Source: Sphingomonadales bacterium Ga0077559 (GTDB taxonomy: Bacteria; Pseudomonadota; Alphaproteobacteria; Sphingomonadales; Sphingomonadaceae). From it: a stretch of DNA of 64,000 nt. Position 1 is the first letter of the stretch; every line of letters begins with the position of its first letter. A program made the position numbers and the translations under genes. The DNA is taken from assembly GCA_001464315.1 (NCBI GenBank), contig LNFK01000044.1, positions 62,001 to 126,000 on the forward strand, in the 5' to 3' direction. The notes under the pieces are model-generated. The model had not been told where the DNA came from, made no database searches, and saw only the letters and a program-made list of their open reading frames with translations. This document shows, one piece after another, positions 17,814 to 26,837 of this stretch.

Positions 17814-17864
17814 ACTTGTTTCAGGACAATGCACCAACGTCGCCTTTTATCGCGAAACAAGCTC
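17805..17864. repeat. REP-like palindrome at the 3' end of the gamma-CA gene
   Basis: A perfect 10-bp stem (ttgtcctgaa / ttcaggacaa) with a five-base loop lies at 17805-17829, followed about 20 bases later by gaaacaagctcagga, an inverted partial copy of the first unit. Units of this type recur between genes in sphingomonads (family knowledge). It may also serve as a weak terminator. Confidence 0.55.
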
Positions 17865-17898
17865 AGGATTACGATATCTTTTAAGCTTAGGCCTTCGC

Positions 17899-18485
17899 CT
17901 AGCGGCGGATTAGGTTGTGATATATCTGCGTTAGGCAGATGACTTCGCTGTCATCGCCGCCGCGCTCGACCGTGAGATGCTGGATACTTTGGTCGAACTC
18001 GAACAATGTCTCACGCGCTTCATATTTACGCACCAACGATTCAACCCAGAAGAAACTGCTGATGCGTTCACCGCGCGTAACGTTGGTGACATGTTGAATG
18101 CGGGTCGACGGATAGAGCAGCATATGGCCCACAGGCAGCTTATACGATCCGCTGCCGAACGCCGCCCTAGACGACGAGCTCCCCGCCGTCCTAATCGGCA
18201 GGGTCGGTCAGAAACAATGTTGCCGATAGATCGGTCCGCATTTGTGCACCGGTCACAGGATCGACGCGGATAGCGTTATCGACATGGTCGCCGAAGGCAT
18301 CCCTGTGCTGTAACGGTTAACAAAGGAGGATAGATCGCGTGCGGCAGCGCGGCGGACAGGAACAGCCCACTTTGGGCCAACGCCCGTTGCGCCATCGCCC
18401 GTGCGCACATTGCTGCCTCACCGCTTTCAGGCACCTGCCGATTTCGTTTGGCAAGCGCGGCCCCTGCCCCGCTTGTGAATCATTA
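17899..18485 (-). pseudogene. piuC: Decayed PKHD-type hydroxylase (PiuC/YbiX-like)
   Basis: Read on the minus strand, pieces of an Fe(II)/2-oxoglutarate hydroxylase appear in order but not in one frame. They are AALAKRNRQVPES, then SGLFLSAALPHAIYPPL, then a shifted FVNRYSTGM, a further shift into [20 protein letters not shown] with [12 protein letters not shown] (stop) DGGELVV (stop), and a last open piece of 77 codons with LLYPSTRIQHVTNVTRG and SFFWVESLVR. The HVD iron site survives. At least two frameshifts and two stops make it non-functional. Intact piuC genes commonly sit beside TonB siderophore receptors, and this remnant lies right after one. Confidence 0.85.
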
Positions 18486-18500
18486 GCATCTACGCGTTAT

Positions 18501-18534
18501 AAAAATGCCCCGCCTGGCACGACTAGCGGGGCAA
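18501..18534 (-). terminator. Rho-independent terminator of the TonB receptor gene
   Basis: On the minus strand a seven-base GC stem (gccccgc / gcggggc) with a 12-base loop is followed by attttta. It begins four bases past the receptor stop and separates it from the piuC remnant. Confidence 0.85.
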
Positions 18535-18537
18535 ATT

Positions 18538-20643
18538 TCAGAATTTGGCGCGGATTGTGAAGCGGCCGTTGACCGGTGCTCCGGTCGAGATGTTGTTATT
18601 GTTATGGGCGTCGGCGAAATAGTTCGTGTCGAATAGATTTTCGACATTCACTTGTAACTGCACCGCATCGCTTATGTCATAATAAAGCGCCGCGTCGACA
18701 CGGGTAAATGCGGGTAGCTTTGTCGTCGTTGCCGTTGTCCGGATGGCCGCGAACTGGTTCGATTGGTGGATGATACCAACGCCCACCCCAAGGCTATCGG
18801 TGAAATCATATCGGTTCCAAAGGCTGGCCTGATGCTTGGGCACCTGACCCAGAAGCACGCTATCATTTCCTGCGAGCGCCGCGTCCTGATAGCTATATCC
18901 GCCGTGCACCTGCCATTCGGGCGTAATGCGGCCTGCGACTGATAACTCCACCCCTTTGGTCCGCGTCTTGCCGACATTGATGCTGGCAAGCGGGTTTCCC
19001 GGGTCAGGCGTCGTCGCGTTGCTGCGATCCAACTGGAACAGCGCCAAAGTGACGTTCAAATTCGGCCTGACGTCCCACTTCGCACCAAGCTCGTAGTTGG
19101 TGAACTTTTCGGGCGCGAGATTTTCTTGAGTCACCGACAGCGACAAAAACTGGTCGCCCGACCGCGGCAGAAAGGACTGGCTGTAGCTACCATAAAGCGA
19201 GACATTTCCCCGCGGTTTAAAAATCAACCCCAGACGCGGGCTGATCTTGTCATCCTTGCGCGCAAATGGCCGGTCAACGGCGGGGAACAGGTCAATGCCT
19301 TCGATGTCAAAGCTGTCGTAGCGCAGCCCGGCGACAACATCGATATGCTCGCCGATACTGATCTGGTCCTGCACATAGGCCGAGAAAAATTCGACGTCGG
19401 ACACGGTATCACGGTTCAATATATTGAACGCAACCGTCGGGAAAACAGGATTGGCGAGGTTCAACGTCGCGCTCGACAACGTGCCGTTCAACCGCCGGTT
19501 TGCAGATTTCTGGTCGCCATATTCAGCGCCAATCAGGATTTTATGCTCCAACGGCCCGGTGTTGACATCCCAGACGAGATTGCCCTGCGCGATGAAGTTC
19601 TCACGTTTCGTAGGGTCGCTATAGGAGGAGAGCGCCACCGCGCCATTCTGCGCAGTCGCCGCGCCGTTGGCAAACACGTTGACGTAGATTTTGTCATAAT
19701 CGCCATACAGCAAGGTGCTGCTGAAGCTTAGATTATTCGCGATCTGACCATCAAGCCGCAGCTTCGCAACGTGCGCTTCAAGCTTCGTACGGTTGACGCC
19801 AGGAACACCGAAAAATTGGTCGCGGTAACCCGAAATGGGCCTGTTGGGTTGACCCGCTCCTGTCGCAATCGATGGAATTCCGCGATCGGTTGTGCGGTCG
19901 TCATTTACATATTCATAAGAAAGCCCGAGGTTCCAGTTTTCCCCAAGCTTGAAGGCGACATAAGGGTTCCACGCATAACGCTCGCCGCCAACGAAATCGC
20001 GGTGGCTATCGAGATGTTCGTAAACCGCGTTCAATCGCACTGCCGCCATATCGTTCAGTGGCGAGTTCAGATCGGCAGATACGTCATAAGCGCCAAAGCT
20101 ATTGATGCTGGCCTGCCCTGCGTAGAATGCCTCGGTCTGCGGCGATTTTTGCACGCGATTGATAATCCCGCCACCGCCGCCGCGCCCGAAGATCAGCGCA
20201 TAGGGACCTTTCAGGATTTCAACGCGCTCGATATTATACAACCCGCGATAATATTGAACATCATCGCGCACGCCATCGAGAAAGAAGTCGGCGGTCGTGT
20301 TTTGCCCGCGAAGCGTAATCTGGTCACGATTGCCCTCGCCCTGTCCGACCGTCGTTCCAGGCACATAGCGTAAAACATCGGCGAGCGAATGATGTGCCTG
20401 ATCCTCTAGTTGCTCACGGGTGACGACATTGATCGTCTGCGGAATGTCGAGAAGCGGTGTGTCCGTTTTGGTAGCGGTCACCGAGTTGGAAGCGACATAG
20501 CCCTCGCTTACGCCTGTTACGATAATCGTGTTATTGTCGTCATAGCCCGCAGCAGCGTCAAGCGCGGCTTCTTCAGCCATCGCTGGATTTGAACCAAGCG
20601 CGACAAATGCCATGGCAATAATAGATGCCCTATAATCCCGCAT
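18538..20643 (-). CDS. TonB-dependent siderophore receptor
   Basis: 701 aa from ATG 20643, chosen because aaggg lies 5 bases upstream; an ATG at 20658 would add five residues. The signal peptide is MRDYRASIIAMAFVALGSNPAMA. The plug domain (~45-160) contains TATKTDTPLLDIPQTINVV, LRYVPGTTVGQGEGNRDQIT and VEILKGPYALIFGRGGGGG. The rest is a 22-strand barrel ending in GRFTIRAKF with the terminal Phe expected for outer-membrane assembly. It resembles FiuA/FhuE-type ferric-siderophore receptors. Two Fur-like boxes lie just upstream, and a strong terminator follows. The adjoining piuC is a pseudogene. Confidence 0.93.
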   Translation of the reverse strand: MRDYRASIIAMAFVALGSNPAMAEEAALDAAAGYDDNNTIIVTGVSEGYVASNSVTATKTDTPLLDIPQTINVVTREQLEDQAHHSLADVLRYVPGTTVGQGEGNRDQITLRGQNTTADFFLDGVRDDVQYYRGLYNIERVEILKGPYALIFGRGGGGGIINRVQKSPQTEAFYAGQASINSFGAYDVSADLNSPLNDMAAVRLNAVYEHLDSHRDFVGGERYAWNPYVAFKLGENWNLGLSYEYVNDDRTTDRGIPSIATGAGQPNRPISGYRDQFFGVPGVNRTKLEAHVAKLRLDGQIANNLSFSSTLLYGDYDKIYVNVFANGAATAQNGAVALSSYSDPTKRENFIAQGNLVWDVNTGPLEHKILIGAEYGDQKSANRRLNGTLSSATLNLANPVFPTVAFNILNRDTVSDVEFFSAYVQDQISIGEHIDVVAGLRYDSFDIEGIDLFPAVDRPFARKDDKISPRLGLIFKPRGNVSLYGSYSQSFLPRSGDQFLSLSVTQENLAPEKFTNYELGAKWDVRPNLNVTLALFQLDRSNATTPDPGNPLASINVGKTRTKGVELSVAGRITPEWQVHGGYSYQDAALAGNDSVLLGQVPKHQASLWNRYDFTDSLGVGVGIIHQSNQFAAIRTTATTTKLPAFTRVDAALYYDISDAVQLQVNVENLFDTNYFADAHNNNNISTGAPVNGRFTIRAKF

Positions 20644-20660
20644 GTCGTCCCTTTGCATTT

Positions 20661-20715
20661 ATTGCGAATGACTCGCAAACTCTGGGACGGCACCTATTGC
20701 GAATTGTTCTCACAT
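20661..20715 (-). promoter_or_regulatory. Fur-like operator region of the TonB receptor
   Basis: The perfect inverted repeat ttgcga-atgac-tcgcaa lies at 20662-20678. A second imperfect site (attgcgaattgttctca, 20697-20713) reads gagaacaattcgcaa on the minus strand. Both resemble iron-box half sites. They sit 18-70 bases upstream of the receptor start, which suits iron repression. The match was judged by eye only. Confidence 0.5.
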
Positions 20716-20815
20716 GCAAATGCTAATCTTCAATATTGGGAGAAGTTTTTTGCAACTGCGCCACTCGGTCGATATTGCGCAGGCTCAGACGAGTAGTAAC
20801 GAGGACGTCCGAAAA

Positions 20816-21163
20816 ATGAACGCAACCATCTGGCACAACCCTGATTGCGGCACGTCGCGCAAAACGCTTGCGATTTTGCAGGAAACGCCGGGTTTGGACC
20901 TGACGATCATTGAATATCGCAAGCAACCTTTCGAACGCGCAAAGCTAATACAACTATTCCGTGATGCGGACCTATCACCACGCGAGGCCCTGCGAACGCG
21001 CGGATCGCCGGCCGAAGAGTTGGGTTTAATCGACGGCGCAGCACCCGACGCGATATTGGATGCGATGGTCGTTCATCCGATTCTCGTCGAACGACCCTTT
21101 GTCGAAACCGACAGGGGCGTCCTGCTTTGTCGTCCTCAGGAAAAAGTAAGAGACATACTGTAG
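20816..21163 (+). CDS. arsC: Arsenate reductase, ArsC (glutaredoxin-type) family
   Basis: 115 aa starting at ATG 20816 (MNATIWHNPDCGTSRKTLAI), which matches the family N-terminus; the open frame extends further upstream but that part is not conserved in character. The catalytic Cys is in NPDCGTSRK, and the arginine-containing segment VHPILVERPFVETDRGVLLC fits the ArsC/YffB fold. It would reduce arsenate with glutathione and glutaredoxin, although YffB/Spx-like homologues have other roles. No arsR or arsB lies nearby, so the resistance role is uncertain. Divergent from the TonB receptor. Confidence 0.85.
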   Translation: MNATIWHNPDCGTSRKTLAILQETPGLDLTIIEYRKQPFERAKLIQLFRDADLSPREALRTRGSPAEELGLIDGAAPDAILDAMVVHPILVERPFVETDRGVLLCRPQEKVRDIL

Positions 21164-21169
21164 CGGCTT

Positions 21170-23521
21170 TTAGGCAACATGCCGCTGGGGCCGGTCAAAC
21201 AATTCCAGACTGTCGGCAAACATCATAGGCCGACCAAAATAGTAGCCTTGGATTTTTTTGCAGCCGAGCTGCTTGATCATCGCCAGTTCGGCCTCGGTTT
21301 CGACGCCTTCAGCAGTGGTTGCAATGTTAAGACTGTCCGCCAGCGCCACGACGGCGCGAATTATGGCAAGGCTTTCCGCCTTGTTCTTCGCCGCACCCTG
21401 CACGAAACTGCGATCTACCTTGATGGTGTCAAACCGGACGTTGCGCAAATAGCCGAGCGACGAATAGCCGGTGCCAAAATCGTCGAGCGACAATTTGATG
21501 CCTAGCCCGCGCAACCGGTCGAGCACCTGAACCGCCAGCGTTCCATCACGCAAGAAGATGCTTTCGGTCACCTCAAGCTCAAGCCGCCATGCTGCCAAGC
21601 CACTATCATGCAGTGCCGAAATCACGGTTTCGACGAAATTGGTGCTGGTCAATTGATCGACCGAAATATTCACCGCCACCCGGGTCGTTTCGGGCCAGTT
21701 CATTGCGTCTTTACACGCCCTGCGAAGCACGAAATCACCTATAGAAACAATCAGCCGCGCATCTTCGGCGACCGGAATGAATTTCGCGGGCGATACACTG
21801 CCGAATTTAGGATTATTCCAGCGTACCAATGCTTCGAATCCGACCAATGCATGGTCTTCACTGGCATTTACCACAGGCTGATATTCTACGTGCAGCTGCT
21901 CGCGCTCCAAAGCATTACGTAGCTCGAATTCCATCAGCCGCTTTTCTTCAGCATTCGCGTGCAGCTTGTGTTGATACCCGTGGTGCGTATTGCCGCCCTG
22001 ATCCTTTGACCGATAGAGCGCGAGGTCGGCGCTGCGCATGAGCAATTCGACGGTGCGGCCATCGACCGGTCCGAGCGCGCTACCGACACTTGCGCCGATA
22101 TATAAAGTGTTCTGGTCGACGTCATAAGGTCGCGACAAACTATCGATGATGCGCCGCGCGAGCGTCGCCAGATATTTACCATCGTCGCTGTCCTTCACGA
22201 CAACAGCAAACTCGTCTCCACCCAAGCGACCACATAGTTCGTTTTCGGTCATGATGAGCTGCAATCGCCGCGCCACCTGCGCCAGTAAGCGGTCGCCGAC
22301 CGGGTGCCCGAGTGTATCGTTGACCGCCTTGAAACGATCCAGATCGATCATCAGGAACCCGCATTTGCGCCGCCACTTCTCGGCATCGGTCAACGCTTCG
22401 GCGAGGGCCTCAGTCAGCTGTAGCCTGTTTGGCAGTCCGGTTAGCGTATCGAAGCGCGCCAGATGCGAAATTTTGTCGGCGGATTCTCGCTGCTCGGTAA
22501 CGTCGGATCCAACGCCGCGGAAACCTAAGAAACCGCCATCCTCGGAACTGCGCGGCGATGCGGATAACTCCCACCACCGCGTAATACCCTTGATCGTCAC
22601 TGGCACGATCAGGTTGCTGAAAGATTCGCGCCGTTTGAGGCGGTCGGCAAGGTCATGCAGCGCATTTGGATATTGGCCTTTCTCCCATGCATCGCCGGCG
22701 ATCAGCTTCAACAACGGTTGGCCTTCGATGATTTTGGCATCCTCGCCCAAAGCATAGGCAAAGCGCGGCGACACATGCGTGGCACAGCGAGATGTGTCAG
22801 TCTGCCACAACCAATCGGCACCACTGTCCTCGAACTCGCGCAACAAAAGGCTCACCGTCTCCGATTTTTCCTGGACGATAGTGTTGGCAACTTCGAACAA
22901 TATCTGCGCGCGCGCTGAGCGCAGACAGGCCATGATGAGCAGTGCCGCAATACCGAGAGCCGCAACTGCGAGATAATAGCCGCCATGATAGCCAAAGCCC
23001 GCTGCCGCGCATAAGCTGGTAACGCTGATGAAGATTGTCGCTGCCATTGGCGCGGTAGGCAACAACAGCGAGGCGTAGACCATCATGCCCAGCATGATCG
23101 ACCACAGTCCTAGAGCCTCCATTATTGTCCCGCTATGTCCCAGAAAGCCGAATGCCGATCCCCACATCACCGCTGTAATCGCCGAATGGGTGTTAAGGCG
23201 CTTAACATCTGCCAGATTGAGCTGCGGCCTGTCCCAAACCCATTTCGTCCCGAACTGGTGGAATGAGAAAAGATGAAAGCTACAGAACAGCGCTGCCCAA
23301 GTGGCCGTAGCCCATACCGGCGCGATATTGCGATAGAGAAAGATCGCCATAATAGCGCAAACTAGGTTCAGCGCGACACGTAGTGTCGTGCGCTTGCGCA
23401 TACTCCGTGCCTGAATCGCACGCATGACGTCACCGTCAAGACCCACCGGCTCGGCAAGGCCCAGCAGCGCCTTGAACGACAGTTCACTGGGAAGTTCGAG
23501 AGATGCGTCTTTTCTAATCAC
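21170..23521 (-). CDS. Membrane PAS-GGDEF-EAL cyclic-di-GMP protein
   Basis: 783 aa. An N-terminal membrane sensor region with several helices (~45-205; VALNLVCAIMAIFLYRNIAP, LYLAVAALGIAALLIMACL-like) is followed by PAS (~225-345). GGDEF lies at ~355-515 with the intact motif GRLGGDEFAVV. EAL lies at ~530-775 with VGFEALVRWNNP, DDFGTGYSSLGYLRN and TAEGVETEAEL, so both cyclase and phosphodiesterase motifs are present. The product-inhibition site (RxxD, five residues before GGDEF) reads TENE, so it appears lost. Start is GTG 23521. It is monocistronic and should set c-di-GMP levels at the membrane. Confidence 0.92.
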   Translation of the reverse strand: MIRKDASLELPSELSFKALLGLAEPVGLDGDVMRAIQARSMRKRTTLRVALNLVCAIMAIFLYRNIAPVWATATWAALFCSFHLFSFHQFGTKWVWDRPQLNLADVKRLNTHSAITAVMWGSAFGFLGHSGTIMEALGLWSIMLGMMVYASLLLPTAPMAATIFISVTSLCAAAGFGYHGGYYLAVAALGIAALLIMACLRSARAQILFEVANTIVQEKSETVSLLLREFEDSGADWLWQTDTSRCATHVSPRFAYALGEDAKIIEGQPLLKLIAGDAWEKGQYPNALHDLADRLKRRESFSNLIVPVTIKGITRWWELSASPRSSEDGGFLGFRGVGSDVTEQRESADKISHLARFDTLTGLPNRLQLTEALAEALTDAEKWRRKCGFLMIDLDRFKAVNDTLGHPVGDRLLAQVARRLQLIMTENELCGRLGGDEFAVVVKDSDDGKYLATLARRIIDSLSRPYDVDQNTLYIGASVGSALGPVDGRTVELLMRSADLALYRSKDQGGNTHHGYQHKLHANAEEKRLMEFELRNALEREQLHVEYQPVVNASEDHALVGFEALVRWNNPKFGSVSPAKFIPVAEDARLIVSIGDFVLRRACKDAMNWPETTRVAVNISVDQLTSTNFVETVISALHDSGLAAWRLELEVTESIFLRDGTLAVQVLDRLRGLGIKLSLDDFGTGYSSLGYLRNVRFDTIKVDRSFVQGAAKNKAESLAIIRAVVALADSLNIATTAEGVETEAELAMIKQLGCKKIQGYYFGRPMMFADSLELFDRPQRHVA

Positions 23522-23649
23522 CCGCCACGTTTAGCGGCGGAACCTTACTCAATAGTAATCAGCGGAAGGAAAACGCGGTCACACGATGGAAAATATGCAA
23601 GGATTTTCAACGATTGTAACGCTTTACCCGATATTAACCAGCCCCAAAC

Positions 23650-25377
23650 TCAAGCCGCAATCGCATAAGGCTGTATTTCGCCGGACAAATACAAATTGCG
23701 CGCCTTCGCACGGCTCATTTTGCCCGAACTGGTGCGCGGCAATGTGCGAGGCGGAACAAGTTCGACGACACAGTTCATTCCGGTAACCGAACGCACCTTA
23801 TCGCGGATCTGTTCCCGCAGTTTGGCACGTTCCGTCTCATCGGTCGTACGACATTGAACGAGAACCGCAGGGCTTTCTTCGCCGCCCGGGGTTGTGACCG
23901 AAAATGCCGCAATATCACCTGCTTTGAAGCCGGGAAGTTGCTCCACAGCCCATTCAATATCCTGTGGCCAATGGTTCTTGCCGTTGATGATGATCATGTC
24001 CTTTGCGCGGCCAACGATGTAAATATAGCCATTCGACAGGTAACCCATATCGCCAGTATCTAGCCAACCATCGACCAAGCAAGCATCGGTTGATTCCTGG
24101 TCGCGGAAATATTCCTTCATTAGCGATGGGCCGGTGCACCAGACCTTACCAATTGTTTTGTCAGCCAACGGACGGCGGTTTTCATCGCGGATCTCGATGG
24201 TCATGTCCTTTACCGCTTTGCCGCAATTGACAATCGCGCGATATCGGACCGGGCGGTCAGGCGCGCCTGCATGGCCAGTAAGTTCGGTTTCTTCGACCAG
24301 TTCGACCTGAATTCCTTCACCCGGCGGCATGATCGATACCGCCAGCGTGGTTTCAGCAAGGCCATAGCTTGGCAGGAACGAAGATGCCTTGAACCCCGCA
24401 TCGCCAAACGCGTCGACGAATGCCTGCATGACATCAGGGCGGATCATGTCGGCGCCATTGCCCGCCAATCGCCATTTCGACAGGTCGAAACGGTCGTTGA
24501 CGTGGCTTTGGCTCGAAATCCGCCGCGCGCAAATATCATATCCGAATGTCGGCGAATAGCTAATGACCGTGCCATCGGCGGCGCTGATGACGTCGAGCCA
24601 TGCCAGCGGGCGGCGCGCGAAATCCTCGGTTTTCATGTAATCGGTCGATACTTGATTGGCGACCGGCGACAGAAAGCAGCCCACCAGCCCCATGTCATGA
24701 TACCAAGGCAGCCACGACACACAGCGATCACTTTCGGTTACTTCCATGCCGTGCGAATGCGCCGACAGATTATTGAGCAAGGCCTTGTGCGTCACAGCAA
24801 CGCCATGCGGGAATCGCGTCGAACCGCTAGAATATTGCAAATAGCAAATTTCATCGGTGTGCGCGGCCGGAAGCTCAGCCTTCAAAGCTATACGGTCACC
24901 AAAGCTTTCCCAATCAATACCTTCAACCGCGCACGCCGCTGCAGCTTCACCCGCCATTTCGGCTAGTTCGGCGGGGTAGAACAAGGCTTTGGGGTCGCAG
25001 CTCTTCAGTTGCACCGTCAGCTGGTCAACGTAGCTTTCCTTGCCACCAAACGAAGTCGGCAATGGCAGCGGGACTGGCCATGCCCCCGCATAAATACAGC
25101 CAAAGAACAATGCGGCAAAATCGGTGCCGGTTTCGGCCACCAGCGCGATGCGATCGTCTTTTTTGATGCCGTGGCTGATCAGGCGATAGGCCATGGCCAA
25201 TGCATCTGCACGCATTTCCGAATAGGGATACGGCCGCGCCAGCTTTCCGCGCATATCGTGGAAATTCAGGCCGCGCTGACCGGTCGCTGCGTAATCAAGC
25301 GCTTCGCCCAACGTTGCAAAATCAGAAAAACGGCGCGGCAAGCTGTCCTGTGTCGGCGTGGATGCGAGTTCGCTCAT
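23650..25377 (-). CDS. Fatty-acyl-AMP ligase (FadD32-like adenylate-forming enzyme)
   Basis: 575 aa of the ANL superfamily. The AMP/phosphate loop is YLQYSSGSTRFPHGVAVTH, the adenine region is SSFLPSYGLAETTLAVSIMP, and the C-terminal hinge region is WLDTGDMGYLSNGYIYIVGR followed by KDMIIINGKNHWPQDIEWAV. The last is typical of fatty-acyl-AMP ligases. The final lysine motif is RTLPRTSSGKMSRAKARNLY. It activates a fatty acid as acyl-AMP, usually for transfer to an acyl carrier protein or polyketide synthase. No such partner is in the window, so the acceptor is unknown. Confidence 0.9.
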   Translation of the reverse strand: MSELASTPTQDSLPRRFSDFATLGEALDYAATGQRGLNFHDMRGKLARPYPYSEMRADALAMAYRLISHGIKKDDRIALVAETGTDFAALFFGCIYAGAWPVPLPLPTSFGGKESYVDQLTVQLKSCDPKALFYPAELAEMAGEAAAACAVEGIDWESFGDRIALKAELPAAHTDEICYLQYSSGSTRFPHGVAVTHKALLNNLSAHSHGMEVTESDRCVSWLPWYHDMGLVGCFLSPVANQVSTDYMKTEDFARRPLAWLDVISAADGTVISYSPTFGYDICARRISSQSHVNDRFDLSKWRLAGNGADMIRPDVMQAFVDAFGDAGFKASSFLPSYGLAETTLAVSIMPPGEGIQVELVEETELTGHAGAPDRPVRYRAIVNCGKAVKDMTIEIRDENRRPLADKTIGKVWCTGPSLMKEYFRDQESTDACLVDGWLDTGDMGYLSNGYIYIVGRAKDMIIINGKNHWPQDIEWAVEQLPGFKAGDIAAFSVTTPGGEESPAVLVQCRTTDETERAKLREQIRDKVRSVTGMNCVVELVPPRTLPRTSSGKMSRAKARNLYLSGEIQPYAIAA

Positions 25378-25500
25378 ATATTATCCCATAGCGTGCGGGC
25401 CTAAGGCTTGCGACCCCGCCCATGTTACATTTTTGTTATGCTCGGCTTCTACGCGCCGATACCAGTTCAAAATTCGACCCGACTGTGGCAAGATTAGGGC

Positions 25501-26034
25501 GTGAAACATGGGTCATCTGTCAAAAAGCCTGCACCGCCGCTGAATGGCGAGCGACTGCGCAATCTGGCGCTCCATTATGTCGGCAAATATGCGACCACAC
25601 AGGCGAAGCTTTCGGGATATTTGGCGCGCAAAATCCGCGAGCGCGGCTGGGACGATGAACGGCACGCCGATATTACCGCATTGGTCGGACAATTTGCCGA
25701 ATTGGGATATACTAACGACGCGCAATTTGCCGAAGCCCGAAGCCGTGCCTTTGTCCGCAGGGGCTATGGCGAGCGCCGCCTCAACGAAGACCTGCGCGCC
25801 AGCGGAATTGACGAAAAAGACGCCGTTCCAGCCAAAGAACATATGGCGGAAAGCACATTCGCCGCTGCCGAAAATTTTGCGCGCCGTAAGCGACTCGGGC
25901 CCTTCGCCGGCGAGCCCGCAGCGCCCGAGCAACGCCAGAAGCAACTCAACGCCTTCCTGCGTGCGGGGCACGGGTTCGACGTTGCGAAGCGTTTCGTGAA
26001 TGCGGAGCCTGGGGACGTTATCGGCGAGGAATAA
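25501..26034 (+). CDS. recX: Regulatory protein RecX family
   Basis: 177 aa from GTG 25501. The three-helix repeat pattern of RecX is visible: RLRNLALHYVGKYATTQAKL, GYTNDAQFAEARSRAFVRRG, YGERRLNEDLRASGIDEKD, and the later FLRAGHGFDVAKRFVNAE. RecX binds RecA filaments and limits their activity. RecX members in this group are diverged, and recA is not adjacent here, so the assignment rests on the helix pattern and the GYG.RRL motif. The context (between an acyl-AMP ligase and a DJ-1-type gene) is uninformative. Confidence 0.8.
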   Translation: MKHGSSVKKPAPPLNGERLRNLALHYVGKYATTQAKLSGYLARKIRERGWDDERHADITALVGQFAELGYTNDAQFAEARSRAFVRRGYGERRLNEDLRASGIDEKDAVPAKEHMAESTFAAAENFARRKRLGPFAGEPAAPEQRQKQLNAFLRAGHGFDVAKRFVNAEPGDVIGEE

Positions 26035-26145
26035 CCCAATTCCCACCGACATTCCTCTGCCAATAAGCGATTTATGCCGCCCATCGGGAACCACAGCGCC
26101 GAGCCCTTCTTGAACAAGCCGACATTACGTTTTCAGGAACGGCAC

Positions 26146-26823
26146 ATGAATATTTTAATGGTCCTTACCTCGCACGACCAGCTCGGCGACACGGGTAAGA
26201 AAACCGGGTTCTGGTTGGAAGAATTCGCCGCGCCTTATTATGTGTTTCTTGATGCTGGCGCGGACGTCACGTTGGCTTCGCCCAAAGGAGGCCAGCCGCC
26301 GCTCGATCCAAAGAGCGACGCGCCCGATGCACAAACTGCGGCAACTGAGCGGTTCAAAAAGGACATTGACGCACAAGCAAAGCTCGCCAGCACAACGTTG
26401 CTGTCCGACATAGATGCATCATCATTTGATGGCGTTTTTTACCCCGGCGGACACGGACCCCTTTGGGACCTTGCCGAAGACGCCAATTCGATCAAACTTA
26501 TCGAAACTGCCATTGCGTCCGGAAATCCTGTTGCGACCATCTGCCATGCACCGGGGGCGCTAAAGAATGTCAAACGCGACGGGCAACCAGTGGTAAGTGG
26601 CAAGAAAGTGACCGGTTTTGCCAATAGCGAAGAAAATGCTGTTCAACTGATCGATATCGTTCCGTTCCTAGTTGAAGATATGCTCAAAGAAAATAGAGGG
26701 ATTTACGCAAAGGGTGCTGACTGGAGCGAATTCGTGCTGGCGGACGGTCTTTTGATTACCGGGCAGAACCCGGCATCGTCAGAAAAGACGGCTGAATTAT
26801 CACTGGCGAAATTGGCGGCTTAA
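26146..26823 (+). CDS. DJ-1/PfpI family protein (Hsp31-like, type 1 glutamine amidotransferase fold)
   Basis: 225 aa starting at ATG 26146 (MNILMVLTSHDQLGDTGKKT). The nucleophile elbow is ATICHAPGAL with Cys and adjacent His, and the glutamate comes from GFWLEEFAAPY; DGVFYPGGHGPLWDLAED is the conserved loop of the Hsp31/HchA and ThiJ group. This group includes glyoxalase III/deglycase-like activities and general stress proteins. The open frame extends upstream to 26074, but that part does not look like the family. Monocistronic; just downstream of recX. Confidence 0.9.
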   Translation: MNILMVLTSHDQLGDTGKKTGFWLEEFAAPYYVFLDAGADVTLASPKGGQPPLDPKSDAPDAQTAATERFKKDIDAQAKLASTTLLSDIDASSFDGVFYPGGHGPLWDLAEDANSIKLIETAIASGNPVATICHAPGALKNVKRDGQPVVSGKKVTGFANSEENAVQLIDIVPFLVEDMLKENRGIYAKGADWSEFVLADGLLITGQNPASSEKTAELSLAKLAA

Positions 26824-26837
26824 CGTCGTTGGTTCGG

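Noticed and set aside
19126-19731. 201-codon plus-strand frame
   Set aside because: Antisense to the TonB receptor barrel; no ribosome site and shadow-like composition.
24271-24966. 231-codon plus-strand frame
   Set aside because: Antisense to the fatty-acyl-AMP ligase, whose motifs cover the same bases.
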